Of a DNA stretch of 64,000 nt, positions 36,341-46,027 are shown in pieces (position 1 is the stretch's first letter; the number at the start of each line of letters is the position of its first letter). The position numbers and the translations under genes were made by a program. The notes under the pieces were generated by a model. That model saw nothing but the letters and a program-made list of their open reading frames with translations, had not been told where the DNA came from and searched no databases. The stretch spans positions 186,001-250,000 of the forward strand of contig NC_007778.1 of the NCBI RefSeq assembly GCF_000013365.1, read 5' to 3'. The stretch is from Rhodopseudomonas palustris HaA2. GTDB taxonomy: Bacteria > Pseudomonadota > Alphaproteobacteria > Rhizobiales > Xanthobacteraceae.

Positions 36341-36745
36341 GGGTGGGCTCCAATGCCGATGCTGAACTCTGCGAACAAATGTAGAGAGATGAATTTCGGC
36401 TGAACATTAAATCTAGGTGTTATGACGAGGGCAGAGAACAAATGCCGTAGCAGGCGGCCACCTCGTAGCGTTTGTCGGCGATCGCGGCGGACGACGTGAC
36501 CTGATCAGGACGCCATGCGGCGAACGTCCAAATCAACGACGAAGCAGACAAGACGGGCACTATGGTCGACACCACGATGACCGAACGCGGCAGCCCGGCG
36601 GGCAGCAGGGCGGCTGTTTCGGGGAGCCGAAGTACGGCTGGTGATCGTCGGGATATCGACGCGTCGGTTGTGGTCGATGTCACCGAGATGATCCCGCGCG
36701 TTGCGCGGTCCTGTTTGCGGAGCAACGGTGAGCGGCAGTCGCCGT
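36341..36745. other. Intergenic region upstream of the sigma-factor gene
   Basis: 405 bp. It carries the promoter region of the sigma-factor gene at its left end, where the DNA is A/T-rich (36370-36420). A leftward frame at 36420-36725 contains a hydrophobic stretch (PRSVIVVSTIVPVLSASSLI) but no homology I recognise and no clear ribosome site; it is not called. Confidence 0.35.
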
Positions 36746-37471
36746 CTATCCGGGCAACGAACGGGGGGCTGGCTCAAGTGGTCGTCGCTGATCGAGGACA
36801 GCTCCAATCGCGAGCCCAGCCAGCACTGTGCAGGCGGTGCACAGTGCGATCGAAAGCCCGAACTGCGCGAGCGCCAGGCATCCCAAGGTGACACCGCCCA
36901 GAAAGCTGACCCAACTGGCCCCATAGACGAGTGCTTGGGGCCGGCTCCCACCGCCATGAACGAGCTGCGCCAGCGCTTTTCCGAGACCGAACAGAAACCC
37001 GGTGACGAAGCTCTTGCCGATCTCCACGCCAGCGACGGTCTCGTGGGCTGCGTTCTGCATGCCCATCGCAGCACAGACCGGCAGAAGGCCGAGATAGCCC
37101 TCGACATAGCGGGTCAGCACGATCGCCGATACCAACAGTCCGATCTCGATAGCGAGGATCGCGGCGCATTTGAACCGCTCGACGATCTCGCTGATGAGGG
37201 TGCCGAGGAAGGCGCCAAATACAAAGCTGAAGATGACCAGGGCGACAGGGAGAAAGATCTGCCGATCGCCCTGAGCGATGGCAATTCCAAGACGCGTACT
37301 ATTTCCACTCATGAACGAAACGTACAGACCTGCCAGGTGCGTGAACCCGACGGCGTCGAGGAATCCAGCCACGGAGGTCATCAGAAGCGCGAGGGCGAGG
37401 TGCAGCTCCGACCGCGACTGTGATCGGATCCCGAGCGCGGGGACATGACCGTCGGTGTCGTCGACCCGCAT
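36746..37471 (-). CDS. DUF1275 (YoaK-like) membrane protein
   Basis: 241 residues from the ATG at 37471; a TTG 13 codons earlier is possible. Six hydrophobic segments are present. The family signature is AGFLDAVGFTHLAGLYVSFM with SGNSTRLG, and a second conserved segment is AAMGMQNA with SFVTGFLFGLGKAL. DUF1275 proteins are inner-membrane proteins of unproven function. It lies about 150 bp downstream of the oxalate decarboxylase gene on the same strand, so cotranscription is possible and it might move oxalate, formate or protons; that is speculation. Confidence 0.82.
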   Translation of the reverse strand: MRVDDTDGHVPALGIRSQSRSELHLALALLMTSVAGFLDAVGFTHLAGLYVSFMSGNSTRLGIAIAQGDRQIFLPVALVIFSFVFGAFLGTLISEIVERFKCAAILAIEIGLLVSAIVLTRYVEGYLGLLPVCAAMGMQNAAHETVAGVEIGKSFVTGFLFGLGKALAQLVHGGGSRPQALVYGASWVSFLGGVTLGCLALAQFGLSIALCTACTVLAGLAIGAVLDQRRPLEPAPRSLPG

Positions 37472-37624
37472 GGCGATCACTTGCTCCGTTCCGTCTGTCA
37501 CGCAAGTCAAGAAGCGAGGCGGTTTTCGCTGCCCAGTGCATTCGCGGTTCTCGAATGGACGGACAACAAGCCGGCAAAGGGGGCTTGCGCGCGATTCGTT
37601 GCCGCGCGCAAGACACCGGCTCGA

Positions 37625-38761
37625 TCAACGCACGACTGAGCGTGGATTCCGATCGAGCGCCGCCATGGCCACGTCATCGAGACCGAGATGGCCCCGGACC
37701 AGGTCGGGCGGAGTCAAAGCCAGCCACTGATTCAGCGGGACGTCCTTGAACAGCGGCTTGTTGAAGACGTTCAGCACCCGGACCGGGGTCGTGCCGATAT
37801 TCTCGATGTAGTGCGCGAGAGTCTTCGGCACGTAGCCGACGTCGCCGGCGCGATAGTTGAACGTCCGCGCCTTCGAGGTGGCGTCGAACACGGTCATCCG
37901 CGCTTCGCCCTGAATGTAGTATTGCCATTCGTCCGCGTCGGGATGCCAGTGGATTTCGCGCAATGCGCCCGGCTCCAGATCGATGATCAGCGCCGCCATG
38001 TTGGTTACCGGAAAGTTCCGGACATCGATTATCGTGGTCTTGCCGCCATCCCATTGCGTCGGCGTGAAGTCACCACGATGGACCGTGAACGGCATCGCGG
38101 GCCGCTTCGGCGGCAGTTTGGCGAGAACCTCGTCGAGCGGCGGCGGGACGGGAAGCGGGAAGATGTACTTCTCCTTCGGCGGGAGATTGGCGAAATGCTG
38201 CTGCGGAATGCCGAAATTCTTGGCGACCACGTCGATCGGCATATGCGCCATCAACTCCGTCACCAGCAGGGTCTCGTTCTCGGAGAAATTGCCGTCGTCG
38301 AACACCAGCAGGAATTCGCAACCCTCTTCCAGGGCCTGGATCGAATGCGGTATGCCGGAGGGGAACAGCCAGATATCGCCGGCCTGAAGGTCGTCGACAT
38401 AGACCCCGCGGTCGGGGTCGACGACGGTGACGCGGCAGCGACCGTCGAGCACGTAGCCCCATTCGGCTTCCTTGTGCCAGTGCAACTCGCGGACCACGCC
38501 GGGACCAAGGCGCATGTCGACTCCGGCCATGCCCTTTGCGGCCGGCAGTTCTCGGACCGTCACCTCGCGCGCCCAGCCTCCGGCCTCGAGCCGGTTATGC
38601 GCCATGCCGAACGAGAATTTCAGGTTGGGAAGCGACCCATTGTCGGTGGGCGGCGGAATGAAAATGTCGGGGTTCTGCAGATCGAGCGCCAGATTGCGCG
38701 GCCCGGGATCGCTCGCGCCGTACGCGCCGCGAACCGGCTGGAAATCGGTGGTGATCGGCAT
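37625..38761 (-). CDS. oxdC: Bicupin oxalate decarboxylase
   Basis: 378 residues from the ATG at 38761, with GGAGAG upstream. Two cupin domains each carry a manganese site: HWHKEAEW (H94, H96, E100) with PHS (H139), and HWHPDADEW with AHY near residue 327. The flexible lid over the N-terminal site reads SENE near 160-163. B. subtilis OxdC has SENS there, and its Glu is needed for decarboxylation rather than oxidation. The enzyme should convert oxalate to formate and CO2. No signal peptide, so it is cytoplasmic. Its acid-consuming reaction and the formate product fit the nearby FdhF-like and bd-oxidase genes. Confidence 0.88.
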   Translation of the reverse strand: MPITTDFQPVRGAYGASDPGPRNLALDLQNPDIFIPPPTDNGSLPNLKFSFGMAHNRLEAGGWAREVTVRELPAAKGMAGVDMRLGPGVVRELHWHKEAEWGYVLDGRCRVTVVDPDRGVYVDDLQAGDIWLFPSGIPHSIQALEEGCEFLLVFDDGNFSENETLLVTELMAHMPIDVVAKNFGIPQQHFANLPPKEKYIFPLPVPPPLDEVLAKLPPKRPAMPFTVHRGDFTPTQWDGGKTTIIDVRNFPVTNMAALIIDLEPGALREIHWHPDADEWQYYIQGEARMTVFDATSKARTFNYRAGDVGYVPKTLAHYIENIGTTPVRVLNVFNKPLFKDVPLNQWLALTPPDLVRGHLGLDDVAMAALDRNPRSVVR

Positions 38762-38995
38762 TGTATCTCTCCGTTGCAGTTGATCGGTCCAGGGTGCCAT
38801 CGCGCCCGTTCGAGCTGCCGTCGTCTGAACCTTCGTGTGGTCCAAGTGATATCGATGCACGGGGCTGCGCTTCTCGGTTCGCACGCCGAATCCGAACGCG
38901 TTCTGCTTTCGAACGATCGGCGGAACCGGATCGGCGTCGAGGCGGCGTCCTTTGCGAAAACGACGGTCGCCGAGCACGCATTTCACCAGCGAGCG

Positions 38996-39457
38996 CTATG
39001 ACAGCGCGCGGCATTCTTCCATGGTTCTGGAGTCGCTGCGCGGATCGAACATTCGACCGAGTCCATATCCGGAGGCGGCGGCGAGCAGCGACATGGCGAC
39101 GACGCCGGTCACATAGGCGACGCCGTAGAATGCATGATGGTCGAGAATGATCATGAATGTATCCAACCCCATCAGTGACCGCGTCGTGTACCCGCCGCAA
39201 AAGCCCGCCATCACGAACTGACGAGAGCTCTCGCTCATCGGAAAAGCCCCGCGCGTCGCCGTGAGCGTCGCATACAATGCAATGACGAATGACCCGACGA
39301 TGTTGACGAACGCGGTTGCGACCAGATCGCCAGCGCCCCACAGATCCGCGATGATAGACGCCGAGCCGAAGCGAGACAGAGCGCCGACCGCGCTTCCGAG
39401 TGCCACGGCGGTGCAGAGGACGATCCGTGACGTCGGCATGGGTTGCTCAAGCGCCAT
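38996..39457 (-). CDS. crcB: CrcB/Fluc-type fluoride channel subunit (second of pair)
   Basis: 153 residues with four hydrophobic segments. Fluc landmarks are VGALSRFGSASI near residue 25, FVNIVGSFVIAL with the pore Asn, and FCGGYTTRSLMGLDTF. Where most Fluc proteins have TTFSTF, this protein has TTRSLM, so part of the Phe/Thr/Ser pore track is altered. The gene overlaps its partner by 11 bp. Paired crcB genes of this kind encode antiparallel heterodimers that expel fluoride. The C-terminal 15 residues are polar. Confidence 0.82.
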   Translation of the reverse strand: MALEQPMPTSRIVLCTAVALGSAVGALSRFGSASIIADLWGAGDLVATAFVNIVGSFVIALYATLTATRGAFPMSESSRQFVMAGFCGGYTTRSLMGLDTFMIILDHHAFYGVAYVTGVVAMSLLAAASGYGLGRMFDPRSDSRTMEECRALS

Positions 39458-39845
39458 GGCGAGCGGCCCAGATGGTGCCGAAATAGCCGAACGCGACCGC
39501 GGTCAGACACAATGTGGTCGATGCGACGACATTCAGCGTCGCAAGCCCGGCTCGCCGATCCAGAACAAGATTGACGGTCTGAAGACTGAACGAAGAGACC
39601 GTAGTGTATCCGCCCAGCAATCCCGTGATGATCAGATCGTGCAGTCTCGGGCTGTTGAATGCGCCGGCGTCGATGCGAGCCAGGCCGACCACGATGCCGA
39701 TGAGCAGGGCGCCGGTGACATTGACGACGAGCGTGCCCCACGGGAACGTCGTCCCCCACCTCTGCCCCACGATATCCGAGACCACGAAGCGAGAGGCGCC
39801 GCCGACGGCTCCGCCCAGACCGACAAGAAGGCAGGTATCGAGCAT
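39447..39845 (-). CDS. crcB: CrcB/Fluc-type fluoride channel subunit (first of pair)
   Basis: 132 residues from the ATG at 39845 (MLDTCLLVGLGGAVGGASRF). Four membrane segments, VVNVTGALLIG with the conserved Asn, and GLLGGYTTVSSFSLQ, the canonical pore segment. Its end overlaps the second crcB gene by 11 bp in another frame, which implies coupled translation of two different subunits. The frame is open for 84 codons upstream, but that part is Arg/Pro-rich shadow sequence. I could not find a fluoride riboswitch upstream. Confidence 0.82.
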   Translation of the reverse strand: MLDTCLLVGLGGAVGGASRFVVSDIVGQRWGTTFPWGTLVVNVTGALLIGIVVGLARIDAGAFNSPRLHDLIITGLLGGYTTVSSFSLQTVNLVLDRRAGLATLNVVASTTLCLTAVAFGYFGTIWAARHGA

Positions 39846-40210
39846 CACGGTCCGTATCTCCAAATATCTGTCATTGCGGAATCGCGGTCTCATCGGGGGT
39901 CGATGACGCAATTGGACCGCCGATCCGCGCCGGTCTTGCGAAATCGCACGTCCGGACGCGAGCGGCTGAGGCTGCGGGGCTTGGCCGGTCCGGCCGGGGC
40001 GGGTCGAGCTGAATGCGGGCGCCGCGAAAAAATCCACTTGGGAAATCGACGCGCGCTCTCCACCTCCCCGATGTTCGATCGGCGTGCGGTTCAGCAAGCA
40101 GCGCTATCGCAACGGTCCGATCTGCGCGACATATCGATGCCGTCGGTCTGCAGGCGTCGATCGTGTCGAATCGCCGTCACGTCTTGGCCGGCCAACAAGG
40201 AGCAGAGCGG
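39846..40210. other. Divergent promoter region of crcB pair and poxB
   Basis: 365 bp between divergent genes. No fluoride (crcB) riboswitch consensus could be laid over the crcB side, and no FNR/FixK-type palindrome was found on the poxB side. The Shine-Dalgarno site AAGGAG for poxB lies at the right end. Confidence 0.4.
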
Positions 40211-41941
40211 ATGTCCAATGTTGCTGATCGAATTGTCGAAACCCTGCATCAAGCCGGCGTCGAGCGGATCTTCGGCGTGGTCGGAGACAGCCTCAACGGA
40301 CTGACGGAAGCGTTGCGCCAGCACGGCAGCATCGAATGGGTGCACGTTCGCCACGAAGAAGTCGCTGCTTTCGCGGCCGCCGGGGAATCGCAGATCACCG
40401 GCAAGCTCGCGGTTTGCGCCGGATCCTGCGGTCCGGGAAACCTGCATCTGATCAATGGCCTGTATGATGCACAGCGGACCCGGACTCCGGTGCTGGCCAT
40501 CGCGGCGCAGATTCCATCGGCGGAGATCGGCGGCGGCTACTTCCAGGAAACGCACCCGCAGAATCTGTTTCGCGAATGCAGCGTCTATTGCGAGCTGGTG
40601 TCCGATCCGCATCAGTTCGACTACGTCCTCGAAAACGCGATCCGGGCCGCGGTCGGTCAGCGGGGTGTCGCCGTCGTCGTGATTCCTGGCGATGTGGCGC
40701 TGCGCGAGGCTTCGACACGTGGGGTGACGCCCGTTGCCGGCCTGCTGCCGCCGACGCCGATCGTGACGCCGGCCGAGCCGCAGCTCGACGCGCTGGCGGC
40801 GCTGCTGAACGGCGCCGGGCGGGTCACGCTGTTCTGCGGCCGCGGCTGTGCAGGTGCCCACGCGCCGTTGATGGCGCTGGCCGAAGCTCTGAAGAGCCCG
40901 ATCGTCCACGCGCTGGGCGGCAAGGAACACGTCGAATACGACAATCCCTACGACGTCGGGATGACCGGCTTCATCGGCTACGCGTCGGGCTACGAGGCGA
41001 TGCATGCCTGCGATGTGCTGTTGATGCTCGGCACCGACTTTCCCTACAAGCAGTTCCTGCCGACCGGCGCGCGAATCGCGCAGGTCGACATTCGCGCCGA
41101 GAATCTCGGTCGCCGTTGCAAGCTCGCGCTTGGCCTGGTCGGCGGTGTCCACGAAACCATCGAGGCCTTGCTGCCGAAATTGACGACCAAGACCGACCGC
41201 GGGCACCTCGATCACAGCGTGGCACGCTACGTCGCATCCCGGCAGGGCCTCGACGATCTGGCGAAGGGCACGCCCGGCCGCAAGCCGATCCATCCGCAGT
41301 ATCTCGCCAAGCTGATCAGCGACGGCGCCGCCGACGATGCGGTGTTCAGCTTCGACGTCGGAACACCGACGATCTGGGCCGCCCGCTATCTGAAAATGAA
41401 CGGAAGCCGGCGTCTGGTCGGCTCTCTGGTGCACGGTTCGATGGCCAACGCGCTGCCGCATGCCATCGGCGTGCAGGCCGCCCAGCCGAGCCGGCAGGTG
41501 ATCTCGCTGTCGGGGGATGGTGGCTTCACCATGCTGATGGGAGACCTCATCACGCTCACGCAGATGAAATTGCCGGTCAAGGTCGTCATTTTCAACAATG
41601 GCGTACTCGGCTTCGTGGCGCTCGAGATGAAGGCGGCGGGATTTGTCGAGTTGGGCACCGATCTACAGAATCCCGATTTCGCCGCCATGGCGCGTGCGAT
41701 GGGCATCCATGGCGTGCGGGTTGAGGATCCCGGCGATCTGCCGGCGGCGGTGGCCGACGTGCTGGCTCATGATGGCCCAGCCGTGCTCGACGTCGTCACC
41801 GCGACCCAGGAGCTGTCGATGCCGCCCACCATCGGCGCCGAACAGGTCAAGGGCTTCAGTCTCTGGCTGCTCCGCGCGGTGATGAGCGGCCGCGGTGACG
41901 AAGTGATTGATCTCGCGAAGCAGAACCTGCTGCCCCGGTAG
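40211..41941 (+). CDS. poxB: Ubiquinone-dependent pyruvate dehydrogenase (pyruvate oxidase, PoxB-like)
   Basis: 576 residues from the ATG at 40211, with AAGGAG 8 bp upstream; E. coli PoxB has 572. The N-terminal TPP-binding domain contains the catalytic Glu in [14 protein letters not shown], and the C-terminal domain carries the TPP motif [12 protein letters not shown] ending in FNNG. A central FAD-binding domain (about 190-340) separates them. The enzyme oxidises pyruvate to acetate and CO2 and passes electrons to ubiquinone at the membrane. The cytochrome bd genes downstream would reoxidise that ubiquinol. Other TPP enzymes such as acetolactate synthase fit the sequence less well. Confidence 0.87.
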   Translation: MSNVADRIVETLHQAGVERIFGVVGDSLNGLTEALRQHGSIEWVHVRHEEVAAFAAAGESQITGKLAVCAGSCGPGNLHLINGLYDAQRTRTPVLAIAAQIPSAEIGGGYFQETHPQNLFRECSVYCELVSDPHQFDYVLENAIRAAVGQRGVAVVVIPGDVALREASTRGVTPVAGLLPPTPIVTPAEPQLDALAALLNGAGRVTLFCGRGCAGAHAPLMALAEALKSPIVHALGGKEHVEYDNPYDVGMTGFIGYASGYEAMHACDVLLMLGTDFPYKQFLPTGARIAQVDIRAENLGRRCKLALGLVGGVHETIEALLPKLTTKTDRGHLDHSVARYVASRQGLDDLAKGTPGRKPIHPQYLAKLISDGAADDAVFSFDVGTPTIWAARYLKMNGSRRLVGSLVHGSMANALPHAIGVQAAQPSRQVISLSGDGGFTMLMGDLITLTQMKLPVKVVIFNNGVLGFVALEMKAAGFVELGTDLQNPDFAAMARAMGIHGVRVEDPGDLPAAVADVLAHDGPAVLDVVTATQELSMPPTIGAEQVKGFSLWLLRAVMSGRGDEVIDLAKQNLLPR

Positions 41942-42220
41942 AGCGTTTGGCGCCGGCCGACTTGCGGAACGGCGTCGATCTCATGATGGCGTTCTTGGAG
42001 GCTCACCACAGGCACTACCTGCCGGTAAGGGGACGCGAAGCGCGTCTCGCGCCACGCGCCGTTTCGTCGGTCATGCGATGATCACGCCTTCCATCGGAAG
42101 GCGAGAATCATCGAATGGGCGCCTCTCGATAGTTTCGCCAGTGCGAATCGGAAAGGCAGGCAACGGCTCCACCTTATCTTGAGACAATCGGGACGGATTG
42201 GCTTTTGAAGAGGGTGGATC

Positions 42221-44614
42221 GTGGCGAAGCAGCGGCCGGACGGCATCCGAGCGTACGAAGATCCCGCTGGCGGATGGGGCGCGCTGAAGGCACTCGCCGT
42301 CGCGCTCAAGGATCAACAGCTCGTCGTCGAGGGCATTCCAACTCTGTTGAAGCAGAATCAGCCGGAAGGTTTCGATTGTCCCGGCTGCGCCTGGCCCGAT
42401 CCGAAGCACACCTCCGCGTTCGAGTTCTGCGAGAACGGGGCCAAGGCCGTGACCTGGGAGTCGACGCCGAAGCGGGTCGGCCCGGACTTCTTTGCGCAGC
42501 ATACGGTGACGTCGCTGTGGGAGTGCTCGGACTACTGGCTCGAGGATCAGGGGCGGTTGACCCATCCGATGCGCTACGATGCGCAGACCGACAAATACGA
42601 GCCGGTCGACTGGCAGGTCGCGTTCGACGACATCGCCGCCAAGCTCGATGCGCTCGACGATCCCAACCAGCTCGAGCTCTATACGTCCGGACGGGCGTCG
42701 AACGAGGCGGCCTTCCTGTTCCAGTTGTTCGGCCGCCAGTTCGGCACCAACAACTTTCCGGATTGCTCGAACATGTGCCACGAGCCGACCTCGGTCGGGT
42801 TACCGCGCTCGATCGGCATCGGCAAGGGCACGGTCACGCTCGACGATTTCGACAAGGCCGAGCTGATCATCTCGATGGGCCACAACCCCGGGACCAATCA
42901 TCCGCGGATGATGACGCCGTTGCGCAATGCCTCGCGGCGCGGCGTCAAGATCATCGTGCTCAATCCGCTGAAGGAGCGGGCGCTGGAGCGCTTCGAGGCG
43001 CCGCAGGCACCGCTCGAAATGGCGACGACATCGTCGACGCCGATCGCTTCCTGCTACTTCCAGGTCAAGGTCGGCGGTGATGCCGCAGCCCTGAAAGGCA
43101 TCTGCAAGGCGCTGGTCGCCGCCGACAAGGTGGCGCGCGCCGCGGATCTTGCGCCCTTGCTCGACCACACTTTCATTGTTGGCCACACCGCAGGCTTCGA
43201 TGCCCTGGTCGACGATCTCGAAGGCTGCAGCTGGTCCGCCATCGAGCGGGCCAGCGGATTGCCGCGCGCCGACATGGAGCGGATCGCGGCCGACTATGCG
43301 GCGTCGAACGCCACCATCGTGTGTTACGGCATGGGGATCACCCAACACGTCACCGGCACTGCGAATGTGCAGCAGATCGCCAATCTGCTGCTGCTCAAGG
43401 GCAATATCGGCAAACCCGGCGCCGGGATTTGTCCGTTGCGCGGCCATTCCAACGTGCAGGGCGATCGCACCGTCGGCATCACCGAGCGCCCCTCGGAGGC
43501 GTTTCTCGACCGGCTGCGCGACGTGTTCGGCTTCGAGCCGCCTCGGGCATTCGGCCATTCGGTGGTCGACAGTATCGCGGCGATGCGCGACGGCCGCGCC
43601 AAGGCGGTGATCTGCCTCGGCGGCAATCTGGCGATGGCGGCATCGGACCCGCAGGCCTGCTTCAAGGGATTTCGCCGCCTCGATCTCGCCGTGCACCTCG
43701 CCACCAAGCTCAACCGCACGCACCTGTTGACCAGCAAGACGACCTATCTGTTCCCGGTGCTCGGCCGCACCGACAGCGACATCCAGGCTTCGGGCCGCCA
43801 GGCGCTCACCGTCGAGGACTCGATGTCGATGGTGCATGCCTCGCGCGGCTTCCTGACCCCGCCGAGCGATCAGGTGCGGTCCGAGGTTGCGATCCTGGCC
43901 GGCATCGCCAAGGCGACGCTCAGAAGCAAGTCCAGGGTGGATTGGGATGCGCTGGCCGGCAATTACGATCTGATCCGCGACGCCATCGAAGAAGTGTTTC
44001 CGGATTTCGAGGCTTACAACGACCGCATCCGAAAGCCGGGTGGATTTCAGCTGCCGAATTCGGCGGCGATGCGGATCTGGAACACGCCGACCGGCAAGGC
44101 CAATTTCGCGATCTTCGCGGGCCTCGAAGAAGACGAGACAAGTACCGACCGCGATGTGCTGCGGATGACGTCGCTGCGCGCGCACGATCAGTACAACACC
44201 ACGATCTATGGTCTGAACGACCGCTACCGTGGCGTGTTCGGCCGCCGCGACGTGCTGTTCCTCAATCCCAAGGACCTGGCGCGGCTCGGTTTTGCGGAAG
44301 GCGACGTGGTCGATGTCGCCACCGCGCTGGACTACGCGCGGCCGGACCGCGTGGTGCAGGCGCTGACCCTGGTGAGCTACAATCTGCCGGACGGCTGCTG
44401 CGCCTCCTACTATCCCGAGATCCAGCCACTGGTGGCGCTCGAATTCCGCGATCCGGAGTGCCTGACGCCGTCCTACAAATCGATCCCGGTGAAAGTCACG
44501 GCCGCGCGGGCGCCGCTCGCCGCTGACCGCGCGGTGGGGCGTGACGGAATCGTCGGCCGCGAACCGGGCGTCGAGACCGCAACGGGGCCGTCGCCCGTCT
44601 CCCTCATCGATTGA
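42221..44614 (+). CDS. FdhF/YdeP-family molybdopterin oxidoreductase
   Basis: 797 residues from a GTG after GAGGGTGG. Near the N terminus is FDCPGCAWPDP, then SGRASNEAAFLFQLFGRQFG and NFPDCSNMCHEPTSVGL, the hallmarks of the YdeP/FdhF-like alpha-subunit family. Bis-MGD contacts include MGHNPGTNHPRMM and ICLGGNLAMAASDP. There is no N-terminal ferredoxin-type CxxCxxxC cluster pattern and no twin-arginine signal, so it is cytoplasmic. YdeP of E. coli is linked to acid resistance, and true formate dehydrogenase activity is unproven for the family. No FdhD or beta subunit is encoded next to it. It starts a tight run with cydAB and the efflux genes. Confidence 0.85.
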   Translation: MAKQRPDGIRAYEDPAGGWGALKALAVALKDQQLVVEGIPTLLKQNQPEGFDCPGCAWPDPKHTSAFEFCENGAKAVTWESTPKRVGPDFFAQHTVTSLWECSDYWLEDQGRLTHPMRYDAQTDKYEPVDWQVAFDDIAAKLDALDDPNQLELYTSGRASNEAAFLFQLFGRQFGTNNFPDCSNMCHEPTSVGLPRSIGIGKGTVTLDDFDKAELIISMGHNPGTNHPRMMTPLRNASRRGVKIIVLNPLKERALERFEAPQAPLEMATTSSTPIASCYFQVKVGGDAAALKGICKALVAADKVARAADLAPLLDHTFIVGHTAGFDALVDDLEGCSWSAIERASGLPRADMERIAADYAASNATIVCYGMGITQHVTGTANVQQIANLLLLKGNIGKPGAGICPLRGHSNVQGDRTVGITERPSEAFLDRLRDVFGFEPPRAFGHSVVDSIAAMRDGRAKAVICLGGNLAMAASDPQACFKGFRRLDLAVHLATKLNRTHLLTSKTTYLFPVLGRTDSDIQASGRQALTVEDSMSMVHASRGFLTPPSDQVRSEVAILAGIAKATLRSKSRVDWDALAGNYDLIRDAIEEVFPDFEAYNDRIRKPGGFQLPNSAAMRIWNTPTGKANFAIFAGLEEDETSTDRDVLRMTSLRAHDQYNTTIYGLNDRYRGVFGRRDVLFLNPKDLARLGFAEGDVVDVATALDYARPDRVVQALTLVSYNLPDGCCASYYPEIQPLVALEFRDPECLTPSYKSIPVKVTAARAPLAADRAVGRDGIVGREPGVETATGPSPVSLID

Positions 44615-44629
44615 ACGACAGGATCACAG

Positions 44630-46027
44630 ATGGACCAGCTCCTTCTCTCCCGGCTGCAGTTCGCCTTCACGATTGGCTATCACATTCTGTGGCCGGCCTT
44701 CACCATCGGCATCGCCTGGTTCATCGTGGTGCTGAGCGCGCTGTGGTTGCGCACCCACGATCCGGTGTATCGACACCTAGTGCGGTTCTGGACCAAGGTG
44801 TTCGCGCTCGCTTTCGGCATGGGCGTGGTCACCGGCGTGGTGATTTCGTATCAGCTCGGGCTGAACTGGTCCGGCTATGCGCGGGCGACCGCGGACGTCA
44901 TCGGTCCGTTGTTCGTGCTGGAGGTTCTCACGGCGTTCTTCCTCGAAGCCGGCTTCATCGGCGTCATGCTGTATGGCGAACAGAAGGTCGGCGAGAAGCT
45001 GCATTTCACCGCCTGCCTGATCGTTGCGATCGGCACGGTGATTTCCGCGTTCTGGATCATCTCGGCGAATTCCTGGATGCAGACGCCGACAGCTTTCACC
45101 ACCACGGCCGATGGCCGCTTCGTGGCCACGGATTTCTGGGGCGTGGTGTTCAACCCGTCGATGCCGTATCGGCTGGCGCATATGCTGACGGCCAGTTTCA
45201 TCACCGGCGGCTTCGTGGTGGTGGGCGTGTCGGCGTTCTGGATCTGGCGCGGCCGTCCCGCGGATCAGCCGGCGGCCCGCAAGGCATTCTCGATTTGCCT
45301 CGGATTGATGGCGGTGCTGGTCCCGGCGCAAATGCTGATCGGCGACCAGCATGGATTGAATACGCGCAAATATCAGCCGATGAAGCTGGCCGCGATCGAG
45401 GCGCGCTGGGATACGGCGCGGGGGGTCCCGATCAATGTCATCGCCTGGCCCGACGAGAAGAACGAACGCAACGACTATGCGCTCGAGATTCCCATCCTGG
45501 GCAGCCTGATCCTGACGCATTCGCTCGACGGTGAAGTCAAGGGTCTGAAGGAAGTGCCGGCTTCGGAGCGGCCACCCGTGGCGCCGGTGTTCTTCGCTTT
45601 CCGGATCATGGTCGGTTGCGGCCTGCTGCTGCTCTTGGTCGCGTTCGCCGGTCTGTATCTGCGCTGGCGCGGGCGACTCTACACCGCGCGCTGGTATCAA
45701 GTCGTCTGCATGGGGTGCATTCCGCTCGGCTTCATCGCGACGCTGGCGGGCTGGGTGGTGACGGAAGTCGGGCGGCAGCCTTATGTGATCTACGGACATT
45801 TCCGCACCTCCGAAGCGGTGTCGCCGATCGCCGGCGGCGCCGTTGCCAGTTCGCTCGCGGTGGCTCTGGTGCTCTACAACCTGCTGCTGCTCGGTTTCTT
45901 CTGGTATGCGGGCCGGTTGGCCTTGCGCGGCCCGATGAGCGGCGTCCCCACCCATCCCGCCGTGCCGATGGCGACCGTCGCGGCCGCGCTCGGACAGGGT
46001 TCTCGAACCACCGAAGGTGCACGATGA
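44630..46027 (+). CDS. cydA: Cytochrome bd-type ubiquinol oxidase subunit I (CioA-like)
   Basis: 465 residues, nine predicted membrane helices. Heme ligand H18 lies in FTIGYHILWP, and a second in RLAHMLTASF near residue 185. The quinol loop GDQHGLNTRKYQPMK is short, as in cyanide-insensitive CIO oxidases, and GRQPY follows near residue 388. It oxidises ubiquinol and reduces O2 to water without pumping protons. It starts 16 bp after the FdhF-like gene and overlaps subunit II by 4 bp (ATGA). Confidence 0.92.
   Translation: MDQLLLSRLQFAFTIGYHILWPAFTIGIAWFIVVLSALWLRTHDPVYRHLVRFWTKVFALAFGMGVVTGVVISYQLGLNWSGYARATADVIGPLFVLEVLTAFFLEAGFIGVMLYGEQKVGEKLHFTACLIVAIGTVISAFWIISANSWMQTPTAFTTTADGRFVATDFWGVVFNPSMPYRLAHMLTASFITGGFVVVGVSAFWIWRGRPADQPAARKAFSICLGLMAVLVPAQMLIGDQHGLNTRKYQPMKLAAIEARWDTARGVPINVIAWPDEKNERNDYALEIPILGSLILTHSLDGEVKGLKEVPASERPPVAPVFFAFRIMVGCGLLLLLVAFAGLYLRWRGRLYTARWYQVVCMGCIPLGFIATLAGWVVTEVGRQPYVIYGHFRTSEAVSPIAGGAVASSLAVALVLYNLLLLGFFWYAGRLALRGPMSGVPTHPAVPMATVAAALGQGSRTTEGAR

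Noticed and set aside
36420-36725. Leftward 101-codon frame with a hydrophobic stretch
   Set aside because: No ribosome site and no recognised family; the flanking residues look like shadow sequence. Kept only as a note.
39846-40000. Fluoride riboswitch upstream of the crcB pair
   Set aside because: I could not fit the conserved pseudoknot core or its flanking motifs to either strand.
42179-42190. FNR/FixK-like box (TTGAGACAATCG) upstream of the FdhF-like gene
   Set aside because: The second half-site is off by one base in spacing and incomplete; only one half matches TTGAT-N4-ATCAA.
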